DNA from: Deltaproteobacteria bacterium
GTDB taxonomy: Bacteria > Desulfobacterota > GWC2-55-46
Reading direction: 5' to 3'
NCBI GenBank assembly: GCA_016219025.1
Contig: JACRCM010000066.1
Location: 1 to 39,987 of the forward strand
Length of the DNA: 39,987 nt
Shown: positions 22,478-29,841 of the stretch, one piece after another
Layout: each line of letters begins with the position of its first letter
How positions within the stretch are numbered: the first letter of the stretch is position 1
Translations under genes and position numbers: made by a program
The notes under the pieces: model-generated
Told to the model about the DNA's origin: nothing
The model's database searches: none
What the model saw: only the letters and a program-made list of their open reading frames with translations

Positions 22478-24571
22478 TTAAAGGCTTACTACCTTGAGCG
22501 TCTTTACTCCGGCGTTGGGGACGATTTCATTATACGACAAGACGGCTAGCGCGGGCAACGCATTTTCAACGAGCCTGCGGACAAACCTTCTGGCCTCAGC
22601 TGAGACGAGCACGACCGGCTTTACGTCCCTGGACGCCGCGGCGTCGAGCGCGTCCTTTATCCCGCCGACGATGCGCTGGGAGAGCGCGGGCTCCATGGCT
22701 ATGAGGATGCCGCCGGGCGTGGGGCGCGCCGAGGACGTTATGGCGTCCTCTATCTCCCGCGTAAGCGCTATGGCGTGGATGACCCCGGCCTTGTCCTGAT
22801 GGTCCCTCGAAATCCTCCGCGCAAGCGACGCCCTGACGCATTCCGTCAAAACCCAGGCGTCGAAAGGCTCATCCTTGCCCTCCGGCGGCTCGGCAAGGGT
22901 CTCCAGTATGGTCTGAAGGTCGCGTATCGACTCGCGCTCGCGCAGGAGATTCCTCAACACCTTCTGTATCCCGCCGAGTCCGGCGCGCAAGACCGCCTCC
23001 GCCGCAAGCGCCGGGTGCGTCCTCGCGGCGGCGTTCATCAGGTCCTGGGTCTCCTGACGCCCAAGGAGTTCATGCGCGTGACCCTTTATCATCTCCGTTA
23101 CGTGCGTGGTAATGGCCGCGGCGTGGCTTACGACGGTATACCCGTGCGCGCGGGCGCGCTCCCCGTCCGCGTCCTTCACCCATACGGACGGCAGTCCGAA
23201 GGCCGGGTCAACGGCCGGTATGCCCTCTATGTTCAGCGTGCCTCCCCTCCTCGCGTTGCCCGGGTCGACGACAAGCGAATGGCCGGCGAGGAGGCGTCCA
23301 CGCGCGGCCTCCACGCCGCGCAGATGGAATACGTATTCGGTCGGCCCAAGCCTGAGGTTGTCCCTTATGCGTATGGAGGGCACGGATATCCCTGTCTCCT
23401 CGGCGAACTGCCCCCTTATGGCCCTGAGCCTCTCAAGGAGTTCCCCCGCGCCCTCGCCCGCGTCAGCGTCTATGAGCGGTATGAGGCCGTAGCCTACGTC
23501 AAGGCCGAGCGCGTCCACCGGCGCTATCCCGGCGTCGGGCTGGGGAGCGGCCACGGCGGAGACCAACGGAGCGGCGTCCAGCGCGCGCGTCTTCGCGCCA
23601 AGGTAGACGAGATAGCCCATCCCGGCGGTGGCCGCGCCGAGCGCGAAGAACGCGAAGTGGGCGAACCCGGGGATGAGGCCGAGGGCGAACATTACCGCGG
23701 AGGCTATGAATATCGGCTTGTGCTGGATTGTGAACTGTCTGCCGATGGACTCGCCGAGGCCGTAGTCGGCGTTCACGTGGGAGACGGCAAGACCCGCGGC
23801 GGTGGAGACGATGAGCGCGGGTATCTGCGCCACCAGGCCGTCGCCGATGGTAAGGAGCGTATACGTCCTCGCTGCCTCCGCTATCGGCATCCCGTGCTGG
23901 AAGACGCCTATGATAAGGCCGCCTACGATGTTTATCACGGCTATGAGGATGCAGGCTATCGCGTCACCCCTTACGAACTTGCTCGCCCCGTCCATCGCGC
24001 CGTGGAAATCCGCCTCGCGGCTGACAAGACGCCTCCTCTCCATCGCCTCGGTCCCGTCGATAAGCCCGGCGTTCAAGTCCGCGTCTATCGCAAGCTGCTT
24101 GCCGGGCATGGCGTCGAGCGTGAAGCGCGCCGCCACCTCGGCGATCCTGCCCGCGCCCTTGGTTATCACAACGAAGTTTATTATCACGAGTATCAGGAAG
24201 ACCACGAAACCGACGGCGTAGTTGCCGCCTACGGCGAACGTCCCGAAAGACCTTATCACCTCTCCGGCCGCGCCCGGACCTTCGGAGCCGCGCATGAGTA
24301 TGAGCCTCGTGGACGCGACGTTGAGGCCTAGCCGAAGAAGCGTCGTAAGAAGAAGCACCGCCGGGAACGTGGCGAACTCCAGCGGCCTCCTCACGTATAT
24401 CGCAAGGAATAGGATGACGAGAGAGGCCGTTATGCTGAAGGCAAGGCCGAGGTCGAGGAGAAACGGCGGCACCGGCAGTATCATCAACGCGACTATGGCG
24501 ATGACGCCCGCGGGCAGCGCGAGTTCGTAGCCCCTTCTCATGCTCAGTATGTTTTCCGTCATGTCCGCCAT
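22478..24571 (-). CDS. flhA: Flagellar type III export protein FlhA
   Basis: At 697 residues it is a full-length FlhA. The N-terminal half has about eight transmembrane helices with the highly conserved FHIPEP-family cytoplasmic loop (ARFTLDAMPGKQLAIDADLN, RRRLVSREADFHGAMDGASK). The C-terminal half, from about 345, is the cytoplasmic nonamer-ring domain that docks substrate-chaperone complexes. FlhA uses the proton motive force together with FlhB, FliP, FliQ and FliR, all encoded upstream in the same direction. AGGGAAACGATT precedes the ATG. No truncation or frame problem is seen. Confidence 0.96.
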   Translation of the reverse strand: MADMTENILSMRRGYELALPAGVIAIVALMILPVPPFLLDLGLAFSITASLVILFLAIYVRRPLEFATFPAVLLLTTLLRLGLNVASTRLILMRGSEGPGAAGEVIRSFGTFAVGGNYAVGFVVFLILVIINFVVITKGAGRIAEVAARFTLDAMPGKQLAIDADLNAGLIDGTEAMERRRLVSREADFHGAMDGASKFVRGDAIACILIAVINIVGGLIIGVFQHGMPIAEAARTYTLLTIGDGLVAQIPALIVSTAAGLAVSHVNADYGLGESIGRQFTIQHKPIFIASAVMFALGLIPGFAHFAFFALGAATAGMGYLVYLGAKTRALDAAPLVSAVAAPQPDAGIAPVDALGLDVGYGLIPLIDADAGEGAGELLERLRAIRGQFAEETGISVPSIRIRDNLRLGPTEYVFHLRGVEAARGRLLAGHSLVVDPGNARRGGTLNIEGIPAVDPAFGLPSVWVKDADGERARAHGYTVVSHAAAITTHVTEMIKGHAHELLGRQETQDLMNAAARTHPALAAEAVLRAGLGGIQKVLRNLLRERESIRDLQTILETLAEPPEGKDEPFDAWVLTECVRASLARRISRDHQDKAGVIHAIALTREIEDAITSSARPTPGGILIAMEPALSQRIVGGIKDALDAAASRDVKPVVLVSAEARRFVRRLVENALPALAVLSYNEIVPNAGVKTLKVVSL

Positions 24572-24588
24572 AATCGTTTCCCTGTTTC

Positions 24589-24602
24589 AGTTACCGGTTG
24601 AT
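24589..24602. repeat. Two degenerate heptamers between flhA and truncated flhB
   Basis: AGTTACC and GGTTGAT form two adjacent 7-bp units of the GGTTATC family in the 39-bp gap. They begin 9 bp beyond the flhB stop codon, close to where the missing flhB 3' region would have been. Confidence 0.4.
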
Positions 24603-24610
24603 TCGCGGCA

Positions 24611-25396
24611 TCAGCCATTTTTCCTTCCGCTGACCGCCTCTTGCTGCGCCCTTCTTATGCGCTCGCGCAGGGCCGGGTCGCCCTCTGACTCTCTGAGTTC
24701 GGCCATCAACTCCTCCCTCGTCACGCGCAGGCTCCGCTCGAACGCCCATCTCTCATACGCATAATCGAGCGCGGCTATCGCAAAGAGCGCCCAGAGGCTC
24801 TTCCGCATCATGGCGAAGACCATCGCGCCCATGTATCCCATGACCCCGGCAGGCTCCATGTCCACGAGCGCCGGGAGCGCGCCCCACTCCTGGGCCGCGC
24901 TTGCGTAGACGGCATAGCCGATGACCGCGGCCTTTAATAACGTCTTTGCGGCCGCCGCGCCTGATAAGAGCCTCTTGACGCCGTTGAATGGGTTCAACCT
25001 TCCCGCATCGGGCGCGAGCGCGCCGGGCGCGGCGAGAAACCCGTTTTGCGCCATGTACGAGAGCGCCGCCGCGACCGGCAGCATGACGACGGGCGCGGCA
25101 AGATAGGCAAAGGCGTAAGCCGCGCCCCGCAGAAGCGCCGCGCCGTGGTCTACGGTCATGCCGCCGGGGTTTAACAATGCGATTGCCTTGAAAGACCTCT
25201 GCATCAGACCGGCCGCGCCCATGAGCATCCATGCGCCGGCATAATAAAAGAGGAGCACGCCTGCAAGGGCTACGACAAAGGCGGCAACCTCCCTTGAGAC
25301 CGGAGCCCTGCCCACGCGGCGCGCCCTCTCTCTGCCCTGTTCGCTCGGCGCCTCGGTTCTTTCTCCAGCGTATGACCGCGCGTCTTCAGACGGCAT
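24611..25396 (-). CDS. flhB: Flagellar export protein FlhB lacking the C-terminal autocleavage domain
   Basis: The 261-residue product has the FlhB N-terminal signature (GERTEAPSEQGRERARRVGRAPVSREV reduced to its pattern ERTEAP...SREV). Four hydrophobic segments follow, with the conserved RLNPFNGVKRLLS loop and the cytoplasmic helix leading to ESEGDPALRERIRRAQQE. Normal FlhB proteins are about 350-380 residues; they continue with VPxADVVITNPTH, where they cleave themselves. Here the frame stops at SGRKNG and flhA begins 39 bp later, so the whole cytoplasmic domain is missing. The other two frames of the gap do not encode it. ATG at 25396 overlaps the fliR end by 11 bp. Confidence 0.88.
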   Translation of the reverse strand: MPSEDARSYAGERTEAPSEQGRERARRVGRAPVSREVAAFVVALAGVLLFYYAGAWMLMGAAGLMQRSFKAIALLNPGGMTVDHGAALLRGAAYAFAYLAAPVVMLPVAAALSYMAQNGFLAAPGALAPDAGRLNPFNGVKRLLSGAAAAKTLLKAAVIGYAVYASAAQEWGALPALVDMEPAGVMGYMGAMVFAMMRKSLWALFAIAALDYAYERWAFERSLRVTREELMAELRESEGDPALRERIRRAQQEAVSGRKNG

Positions 25397-26165
25397 GACC
25401 GCCCCCCGTTGCCAAGACAGTGATGCCATCGAACATCCTGTCGAATATCATCGCCAGCGCCGCCTCGAAAGACGAAATGGATAACATTATCATCAACAAC
25501 CCGGCGGCGATGGCGGCCGTGAACATGACGGTAAGGATGTCCAATCCCGGAACGGAGCGCGCGACTATCACGCACGCGGCGTTCACGAAGAGGCTTACGG
25601 CGATTATCGGGGCCGATAGCTTGACGGCTATGATGAAGACCTCTTTTGAAAAGACTATCATGCGCTCCATGAACGCGGGCGCAAGGACGAAGGCGCCCGC
25701 CGGGGCCGCCTCGAAACTCCTCGCAAACGCGCCGATGACCATGAGGTGTCCGTTCATGCTAAGGAAAACGAGCACTGCGAAGACGGTAAAGAACCTCCCT
25801 ACCGGGCTGCGCATCGGAGCGGACGCCGGGTCGTATACGGCCCCGAGCCCAAGGCTCATCTGCGCCGATGCAACCTCTCCGGCGTATTCGACCCCGGCGA
25901 ATACAAGCCTCATGGCGAAGCCGATGGCCGCGCCCGCGACCGCCTCGCACGCGATGGCCGCGACGAATAACGCCGCATCTGTGGAAGCGCCCTCTTTAAC
26001 CAGCGGCGCGATGACTACGGCCAACGCGAACGCAAACCCCAGCCTTATCCGCAAAGGCGTCTCCCCTGCCCCGAAGACCGGCGCGGTCAGGACGAGCGCG
26101 CCCGCCCTGGCGAGGACGAGGAGAAAGACCGCCGGATTGTAATCCATGAATCGGATGAATCCCAT
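25386..26165 (-). CDS. fliR: Flagellar export protein FliR
   Basis: The 259-residue membrane protein has the FliR pattern: FLLVLARAGALVLTAPVFG, PLRIRLGFAFALAVVIAP and GEVASAQMSLGLGAVYDPAS. Long hydrophobic helices follow. FliR combines with FliP5 and FliQ4 in the export gate inside the basal body. ATG at 26165 is chosen because it leaves 8 bp after the fliQ stop codon and matches the usual N-terminus. The earlier frame overlaps fliQ. It ends overlapping flhB, as is common for this gene pair. Confidence 0.93.
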   Translation of the reverse strand: MGFIRFMDYNPAVFLLVLARAGALVLTAPVFGAGETPLRIRLGFAFALAVVIAPLVKEGASTDAALFVAAIACEAVAGAAIGFAMRLVFAGVEYAGEVASAQMSLGLGAVYDPASAPMRSPVGRFFTVFAVLVFLSMNGHLMVIGAFARSFEAAPAGAFVLAPAFMERMIVFSKEVFIIAVKLSAPIIAVSLFVNAACVIVARSVPGLDILTVMFTAAIAAGLLMIMLSISSFEAALAMIFDRMFDGITVLATGGGHAV

Positions 26166-26173
26166 TTGACAGC

Positions 26174-26443
26174 TCACTTTATATAATTCGGCATGTCCAT
26201 GAATATCCGGCTTGCGAACCTCGTCATCACGTCCAGCATCCACGGCAGCGCGAGCAGGAAGACGGCGAAGACCGCCACGAGCTTGGGCACGAACGAGAGC
26301 GTGGCCTCGCGCACCTGCGTCACGGTCTGCAGGACGCCGACGGCGACGGCCGTAACGAACGCCGCGCCGATGAGCGGCATGGCCAACATGAAGGCGGTCT
26401 GCACAGCCTCCTTGCCTATATTTGCTATCGCCTCCGGCGTCAT
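26174..26443 (-). CDS. fliQ: Flagellar export protein FliQ
   Basis: The 89-residue protein has two transmembrane helices. It carries the FliQ signature MTPEAIANIGKEAVQTAFML followed by LIGAAFVTAVAVGVLQTVTQ and EATLSFVPKL. It forms the middle part of the export gate helix. The start at 26443 lies 7 bp after the fliP stop codon. Length and topology are standard. Confidence 0.94.
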   Translation of the reverse strand: MTPEAIANIGKEAVQTAFMLAMPLIGAAFVTAVAVGVLQTVTQVREATLSFVPKLVAVFAVFLLALPWMLDVMTRFASRIFMDMPNYIK

Positions 26444-26450
26444 ATCCGCC

Positions 26451-27209
26451 TCACCCGTTGAAACTACGCACAAGAGAACCCACTATCAGATACCACCCGT
26501 CAACGAGAACGAAGAGCAGGAGCTTGAATGGCAGCGACACGACGGCCGGCGGCATCATCATCATGCCGAGGGACATTAGCACGCTCGCGGCCACCATATC
26601 GATGACCAGAAACGGTATGTATATGAGGAAACCTATCTGGAACGCGGCCCTGAGCTCGCTCGTGACAAAGGCCGGGATGAGCGCGAGCGTGCCCGCGTCC
26701 TCGGGACGCGCGTTGTCCGGGGCCTTGGCAAGCCTCTGGAACATCTCCAATTCCTTGGCCCTCGTGTTCCTGAGCATGAAGGCGCGCAGTGGCGCCATGC
26801 CCTTCGTAAGCGCCGTCCCGGCGTCTATCCGGCCCCGCATGTAAGGGCCAAGCGCGTCTTCGTTCACCTTCGATATGACCGGCGACATGATAAAAAGGGT
26901 CAGAAAGAGAGAAAAACCGGTGATTATCTGGTTCGCGGGCGCGTTCGGGATGCCGATGGCCTGCCTGAGGATGGCGAAGACCACGGCGACCCTGGTGAAC
27001 GAGGTCATCAGGAGCACGAGGCCGGGCGTGACGGACAAGAGGGTAACGAGGAGGATTATCTCCACCAACGCCGCCTCTCCATGCCGCGTGCCTGTGCCGA
27101 GCGTCACCGAGAGATTCAAATCCCCGGACGCGGACGCGGCCTGCGCCGCGGCGCCTGAGGCCAGGAGCGCAAAGGCCGCAAGGATTATAATGGCAAGCCG
27201 TCTTTTCAT
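26451..27209 (-). CDS. fliP: Flagellar export protein FliP
   Basis: The 252-residue protein has an N-terminal cleavable signal peptide (MKRRLAIIILAAFALLASGAAAQA), as in many FliP proteins. The family core follows: TPGLVLLMTSFTRVAVVFAI, LRQAIGIPNAPANQIITGFS, AFVTSELRAAFQIGFLIYIP and SLGMMMMPPAVVSLPFKLLL. FliP is the main pore subunit of the export gate. ATG at 27209 is preferred because the signal peptide begins there; the longer frame overlaps fliO. No strong ribosome binding site is seen, so coupling to fliO is likely. Confidence 0.95.
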   Translation of the reverse strand: MKRRLAIIILAAFALLASGAAAQAASASGDLNLSVTLGTGTRHGEAALVEIILLVTLLSVTPGLVLLMTSFTRVAVVFAILRQAIGIPNAPANQIITGFSLFLTLFIMSPVISKVNEDALGPYMRGRIDAGTALTKGMAPLRAFMLRNTRAKELEMFQRLAKAPDNARPEDAGTLALIPAFVTSELRAAFQIGFLIYIPFLVIDMVAASVLMSLGMMMMPPAVVSLPFKLLLFVLVDGWYLIVGSLVRSFNG

Positions 27210-27222
27210 GTTGGGAAGACCG

Positions 27223-27570
27223 TTAAACCCGTTTGAACAGCCCGAACAACCCGGCGCACCTGCCGTTGCCGCGCCTTCTGAGTTCATCCGCCGCCTCCGG
27301 CCTTTCCACCTTCATCACCATATTCACCGAGGCCGGGGTGACGCCGAGCACGATGACCTCTCCGGCCACGTCGACAACGGTGAGACTCTTTTTATGCTCA
27401 AGCTGGAATACCCGCAAGACCTTGATGGGTTCGTCCGCGTCCATGCGGCGCAGCCCGGCCCTTTTCATAAGACGCTTCAGGCCGTAGAGAAATGCGCCCA
27501 GCATGACCAGCACGAGCGCCAATGAGAAGAACGCCTTGAGGAGCAGGTAGACGTAAGAATCGGTCATCAT
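27223..27570 (-). CDS. fliO: Flagellar export-gate assembly protein FliO
   Basis: The 115-residue protein has a single N-terminal transmembrane helix (about 8-30). A basic cytoplasmic part follows with IKVLRVFQLEHKKSLTVVDVAGEVIVLGV, whose pattern (a short beta-rich segment after the helix) is typical of FliO/FliZ. FliO helps FliP assemble and is not in the final gate. The start codon overlaps the fliN stop by 4 bp. Sequence conservation is low in this family; position between fliN and fliP makes the call secure. Confidence 0.85.
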   Translation of the reverse strand: MMTDSYVYLLLKAFFSLALVLVMLGAFLYGLKRLMKRAGLRRMDADEPIKVLRVFQLEHKKSLTVVDVAGEVIVLGVTPASVNMVMKVERPEAADELRRRGNGRCAGLFGLFKRV

Positions 27571-27914
27571 TTGAGCCTCTGGGCGCGTTCTGACGCGCTT
27601 ACGACCTCGGTGAGCCTGACGCCGAACCGCTCGTTGACGACAACCGCCTCTCCCTTTGCCACGAGCTTGCCGTTGACAAACACCTCCAAAGGCTCGCCCA
27701 CGGGTTTATCGAGCTCGACTACCGAATGTCTAGCGAGCCTGAGAAATTCGCGCACCGTCATCTTCGCGCGTCCTATCTCGACCGAGACCGCCACAGGAAT
27801 GTCGAGCACCATGTCGAGGTTGGGGGTTGCATCCTCGCGCCCGGCATCCGCCGCGTCCAGCCTCGCCGTAAGACCAACGGAGGCAATCGGATTATTGAGA
27901 TTGTCTTCTGACAT
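27567..27914 (-). CDS. fliN: Flagellar motor switch protein FliN
   Basis: The 115-residue protein has a variable N-terminus and a C-terminal SpoA domain: LDMVLDIPVAVSVEIGRAKM, LARHSVVELDKPVGEPLEVF and LVAKGEAVVVNERFGVRLTEV. FliN forms the base of the C-ring, binds CheY-P and docks the export ATPase complex. It overlaps fliO by 4 bp and begins 2 bp after the fliM stop codon. Confidence 0.95.
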   Translation of the reverse strand: MSEDNLNNPIASVGLTARLDAADAGREDATPNLDMVLDIPVAVSVEIGRAKMTVREFLRLARHSVVELDKPVGEPLEVFVNGKLVAKGEAVVVNERFGVRLTEVVSASERAQRLK

Positions 27915-27916
27915 TT

Positions 27917-28888
27917 TCAGATGCCTTGCGCGCCGATGCCGGTTATCCTAACGGCGTAACGGCCTCCTACCGCGCCCGGGGCGGCCAAGAAGACCGGCTG
28001 CCCGCCGGCCGTCACGGGAAGCGGTTCCCCGGCTTTTTTGTCTATTTCGATGATGTCGCCCGGCCTGAGTCCGAGAAGGTCTCCAGCGCTTATAAGCGCG
28101 GTTCCCAACTCGGCGGTCAGCACGAGCGGGGTTTCCATGAGGAGCCCGGTCAAGCGCCCAGTCCAGCGCCGCCTCTCCGTCTCATCGCATAAGTTCACCA
28201 GCCTGTGCCGCATGGCGGCAATGGCATGGAGCGGGATAGCGATCTGAAATCTCCCTGTCCCGCCGGCCGCCTCGACCCTGAAAGAAGAGAGGTGCATGGA
28301 CTCCGGCCCGATGCCGCCGGGGTTAAGACCCCACCGCTCGAAACGGACGCAAGAGAAGGCCGCGCCGGTTGCGCCCTTCCACGCCTCGCTTATTACATCT
28401 AAGAGCGTAGATGCCGCCCTCTCTATTACCGGGCGCGTGGCCGGGGTCAAGACGAAGTTGCCGCGCAAGCCGCCTGCGGTCTCGCCGCCGAAGTAAAGCT
28501 CGACGATAATCTCCGCAAGGGCGGCGTCGATTATAAGCGCGCCTGTACCCTCAAGCGGGGTCATGGCAAAGACGCAGACGACCGCCGGGTTTCGGGATTC
28601 CCCGGCCAATTCCGCATATCCGGCAACCGATACGCCCTCCGGCGCGACGGCAACGGCCCTGCCTGCAAACACGCCGAGACGCGGCGCGGCGGCGCGGCCA
28701 ATCCCTTCGTTTATCCGATTGATCCCCGGAAGCCTTAGCTGGTCGATCCTCTCCATGAAAGAAAGGTCGTAAAGACTGTAATCGCGTTCGACCGCATCAG
28801 CAGAGTCCGGGTCGTCACCCTGCGGCAAGACGCCGTCCCGAATGCCGCAGAGGAGCATATCTATCTCTTGTTTTGAAAGTAACGCCAT
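27917..28888 (-). CDS. fliM: Flagellar motor switch protein FliM
   Basis: The 323-residue protein starts with the CheY-binding motif LLSKQEIDMLLCGI. A CheC-like middle domain (about 50-235) and a C-terminal SpoA domain follow (VLTAELGTALISAGDLLGLRPGDII, VFLAAPGAVGGRYAVRITGI). The middle domain is more divergent than in well-studied FliM proteins, with the early DLSFMERIDQLRLPGINRINE stretch kept only in pattern. FliM passes the CheY-P signal to the rotor. ATG at 28888 fits the family N-terminus. It is the first gene behind the sigma-54 promoter. Confidence 0.9.
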   Translation of the reverse strand: MALLSKQEIDMLLCGIRDGVLPQGDDPDSADAVERDYSLYDLSFMERIDQLRLPGINRINEGIGRAAAPRLGVFAGRAVAVAPEGVSVAGYAELAGESRNPAVVCVFAMTPLEGTGALIIDAALAEIIVELYFGGETAGGLRGNFVLTPATRPVIERAASTLLDVISEAWKGATGAAFSCVRFERWGLNPGGIGPESMHLSSFRVEAAGGTGRFQIAIPLHAIAAMRHRLVNLCDETERRRWTGRLTGLLMETPLVLTAELGTALISAGDLLGLRPGDIIEIDKKAGEPLPVTAGGQPVFLAAPGAVGGRYAVRITGIGAQGI

Positions 28889-28935
28889 CCGGTTCCCGTT
28901 TATGCTAAGGACATAAACCACACAACTATAGACAT

Positions 28936-28951
28936 AGCAATACCCGTGCCA
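28936..28951 (-). promoter_or_regulatory. Sigma-54 promoter of the fliM operon
   Basis: On the - strand TGGCACGGGTATTGCT matches the consensus TGGCACG-N4-TTGCW completely, with the obligatory 10 bp between GG and GC. It lies 48 bp upstream of the fliM start. Transcription needs an activator of the NtrC/FlrC type, which is not encoded in this window. The remainder of the gap 28889-29212 shows no gene or other feature I can name. Confidence 0.9.
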
Positions 28952-29212
28952 GACGCGCAGTTAGAAATAGACTGCGAGAAGAGCCGTAACTAGCCGTAAA
29001 GTCAATGGTTTATACGTGCGGGCAATCAGGTCAAAAAATGAGCTGGGTTTGAGACAGGCTAGCGTCAAAGGATTGAACCTGATAACGTCATTATTATGAC
29101 AGGAACAGGCTCGTTTAGACGTGACGTAGAAGACAAAGGCTGCATCCTGGATTTAAACCTGAGAAGGGTGAATAAGGATAGCGAGGCGGCAATGTTTTTA
29201 AGCTGGTCTGGA

Positions 29213-29635
29213 TTAGAAATTGGGGTCTTGCTGTCCGTCGTCCTCGTTCCAGAGCTCGTCGAAATCAGAAGAGCCGGAGCAATCGGGGCTATCCGTAAAG
29301 TTCCGTCCCGCGCGCGCGCGTTCCTGCTCGCAACGCAGTTCCCTTTGCGCCTTAATCGCCCGGTTATGGCGCGTCTGGGCGTTTCCTTCGTTATCATCCT
29401 TGAATATCGGGTCGGGCTCAACCGGCGCGTTGGCCTCGGCGAGCCGTTCCTTCTCATCGGCCTGCCGCAGACACTCGTCCCGTTTGGCCGGGTCTGTCTC
29501 TTGCGCGGCCTGCGCCCTCAACCTGCCAGCCGATTCGAGATACTCGTCCTGGATGGTCCTGGCGGCAAACGCGGCCCCATGGAACGCACAGGGCACGATG
29601 ACGAGGGATATGATGACTATGACCAATCTCTTCAT
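29213..29635 (-). CDS. Small secreted hypothetical protein
   Basis: I do not recognise this 140-residue protein. Residues 1-24 form a clear signal peptide with a cleavage site after AAFA, and the mature part is hydrophilic, highly charged and probably helical (RLRAQAAQETDPAKRDECLRQ). It has three cysteines and an acidic C-terminus, with no lipobox and no transmembrane helix after the signal. GAGG precedes the ATG. It stands alone between the fliM promoter region and the flavodiiron gene, on the same strand. A periplasmic location is likely; function is unknown. Confidence 0.65.
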   Translation of the reverse strand: MKRLVIVIISLVIVPCAFHGAAFAARTIQDEYLESAGRLRAQAAQETDPAKRDECLRQADEKERLAEANAPVEPDPIFKDDNEGNAQTRHNRAIKAQRELRCEQERARAGRNFTDSPDCSGSSDFDELWNEDDGQQDPNF

Positions 29636-29694
29636 AACGTCCTCAATTCATGCAATTATAACACAAAACCGCGTGGCGTATCAATAATCCCGAA

Positions 29695-29710
29695 CAGGCT
29701 GCTGAAAAAC
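29695..29710. repeat. CAGGCTGCTGAAAAAC repeat, copy 1
   Basis: The 16-bp sequence CAGGCTGCTGAAAAAC recurs exactly at 39654-39669. It resembles the end of a transposable element, but no partner inverted end was found at either site. Confidence 0.4.
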
Positions 29711-29722
29711 TCGGAATGCCGT

Positions 29723-29841
29723 TATCCTTCAAAGCGGCACCCCGTTAACGCGGGCGAATACACCGTGCCACTATCCTTCAAAGTGGCGCCCCGTTAACGC
29801 GGGCGAATACACCGTGCCACTATCCTTCAAAGTGGCGCCCC
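29723..29841. repeat. 49-bp tandem repeat overlapping the flavodiiron stop codon
   Basis: Copies start at 29723, 29772 and 29821 with period 49; the third is partial. The unit includes TATCCTTCAAAGTGGCGCC and CCCGTTAACGCGGG. Copies two and three differ little, the first has a few changes. The last copy lies in the 3' end of the flavodiiron gene, so the gene's final codons and stop have been duplicated downstream. The unit contains short inverted repeats (AGTGGC/GCCACT) and could form hairpins. Confidence 0.85.

Noticed and set aside
22775-24331. 518-residue open frame opposite flhA, and similar long antisense frames opposite cheA, the ABC permease and pheT
   Set aside because: They mirror the codon structure of strong GC-rich genes on the other strand and show no domains, so they are shadows.
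29723-29841. 49-bp repeats, or heptamer arrays, as CRISPR
   Set aside because: The repeats are directly abutting with no unique spacers and no cas genes are present.
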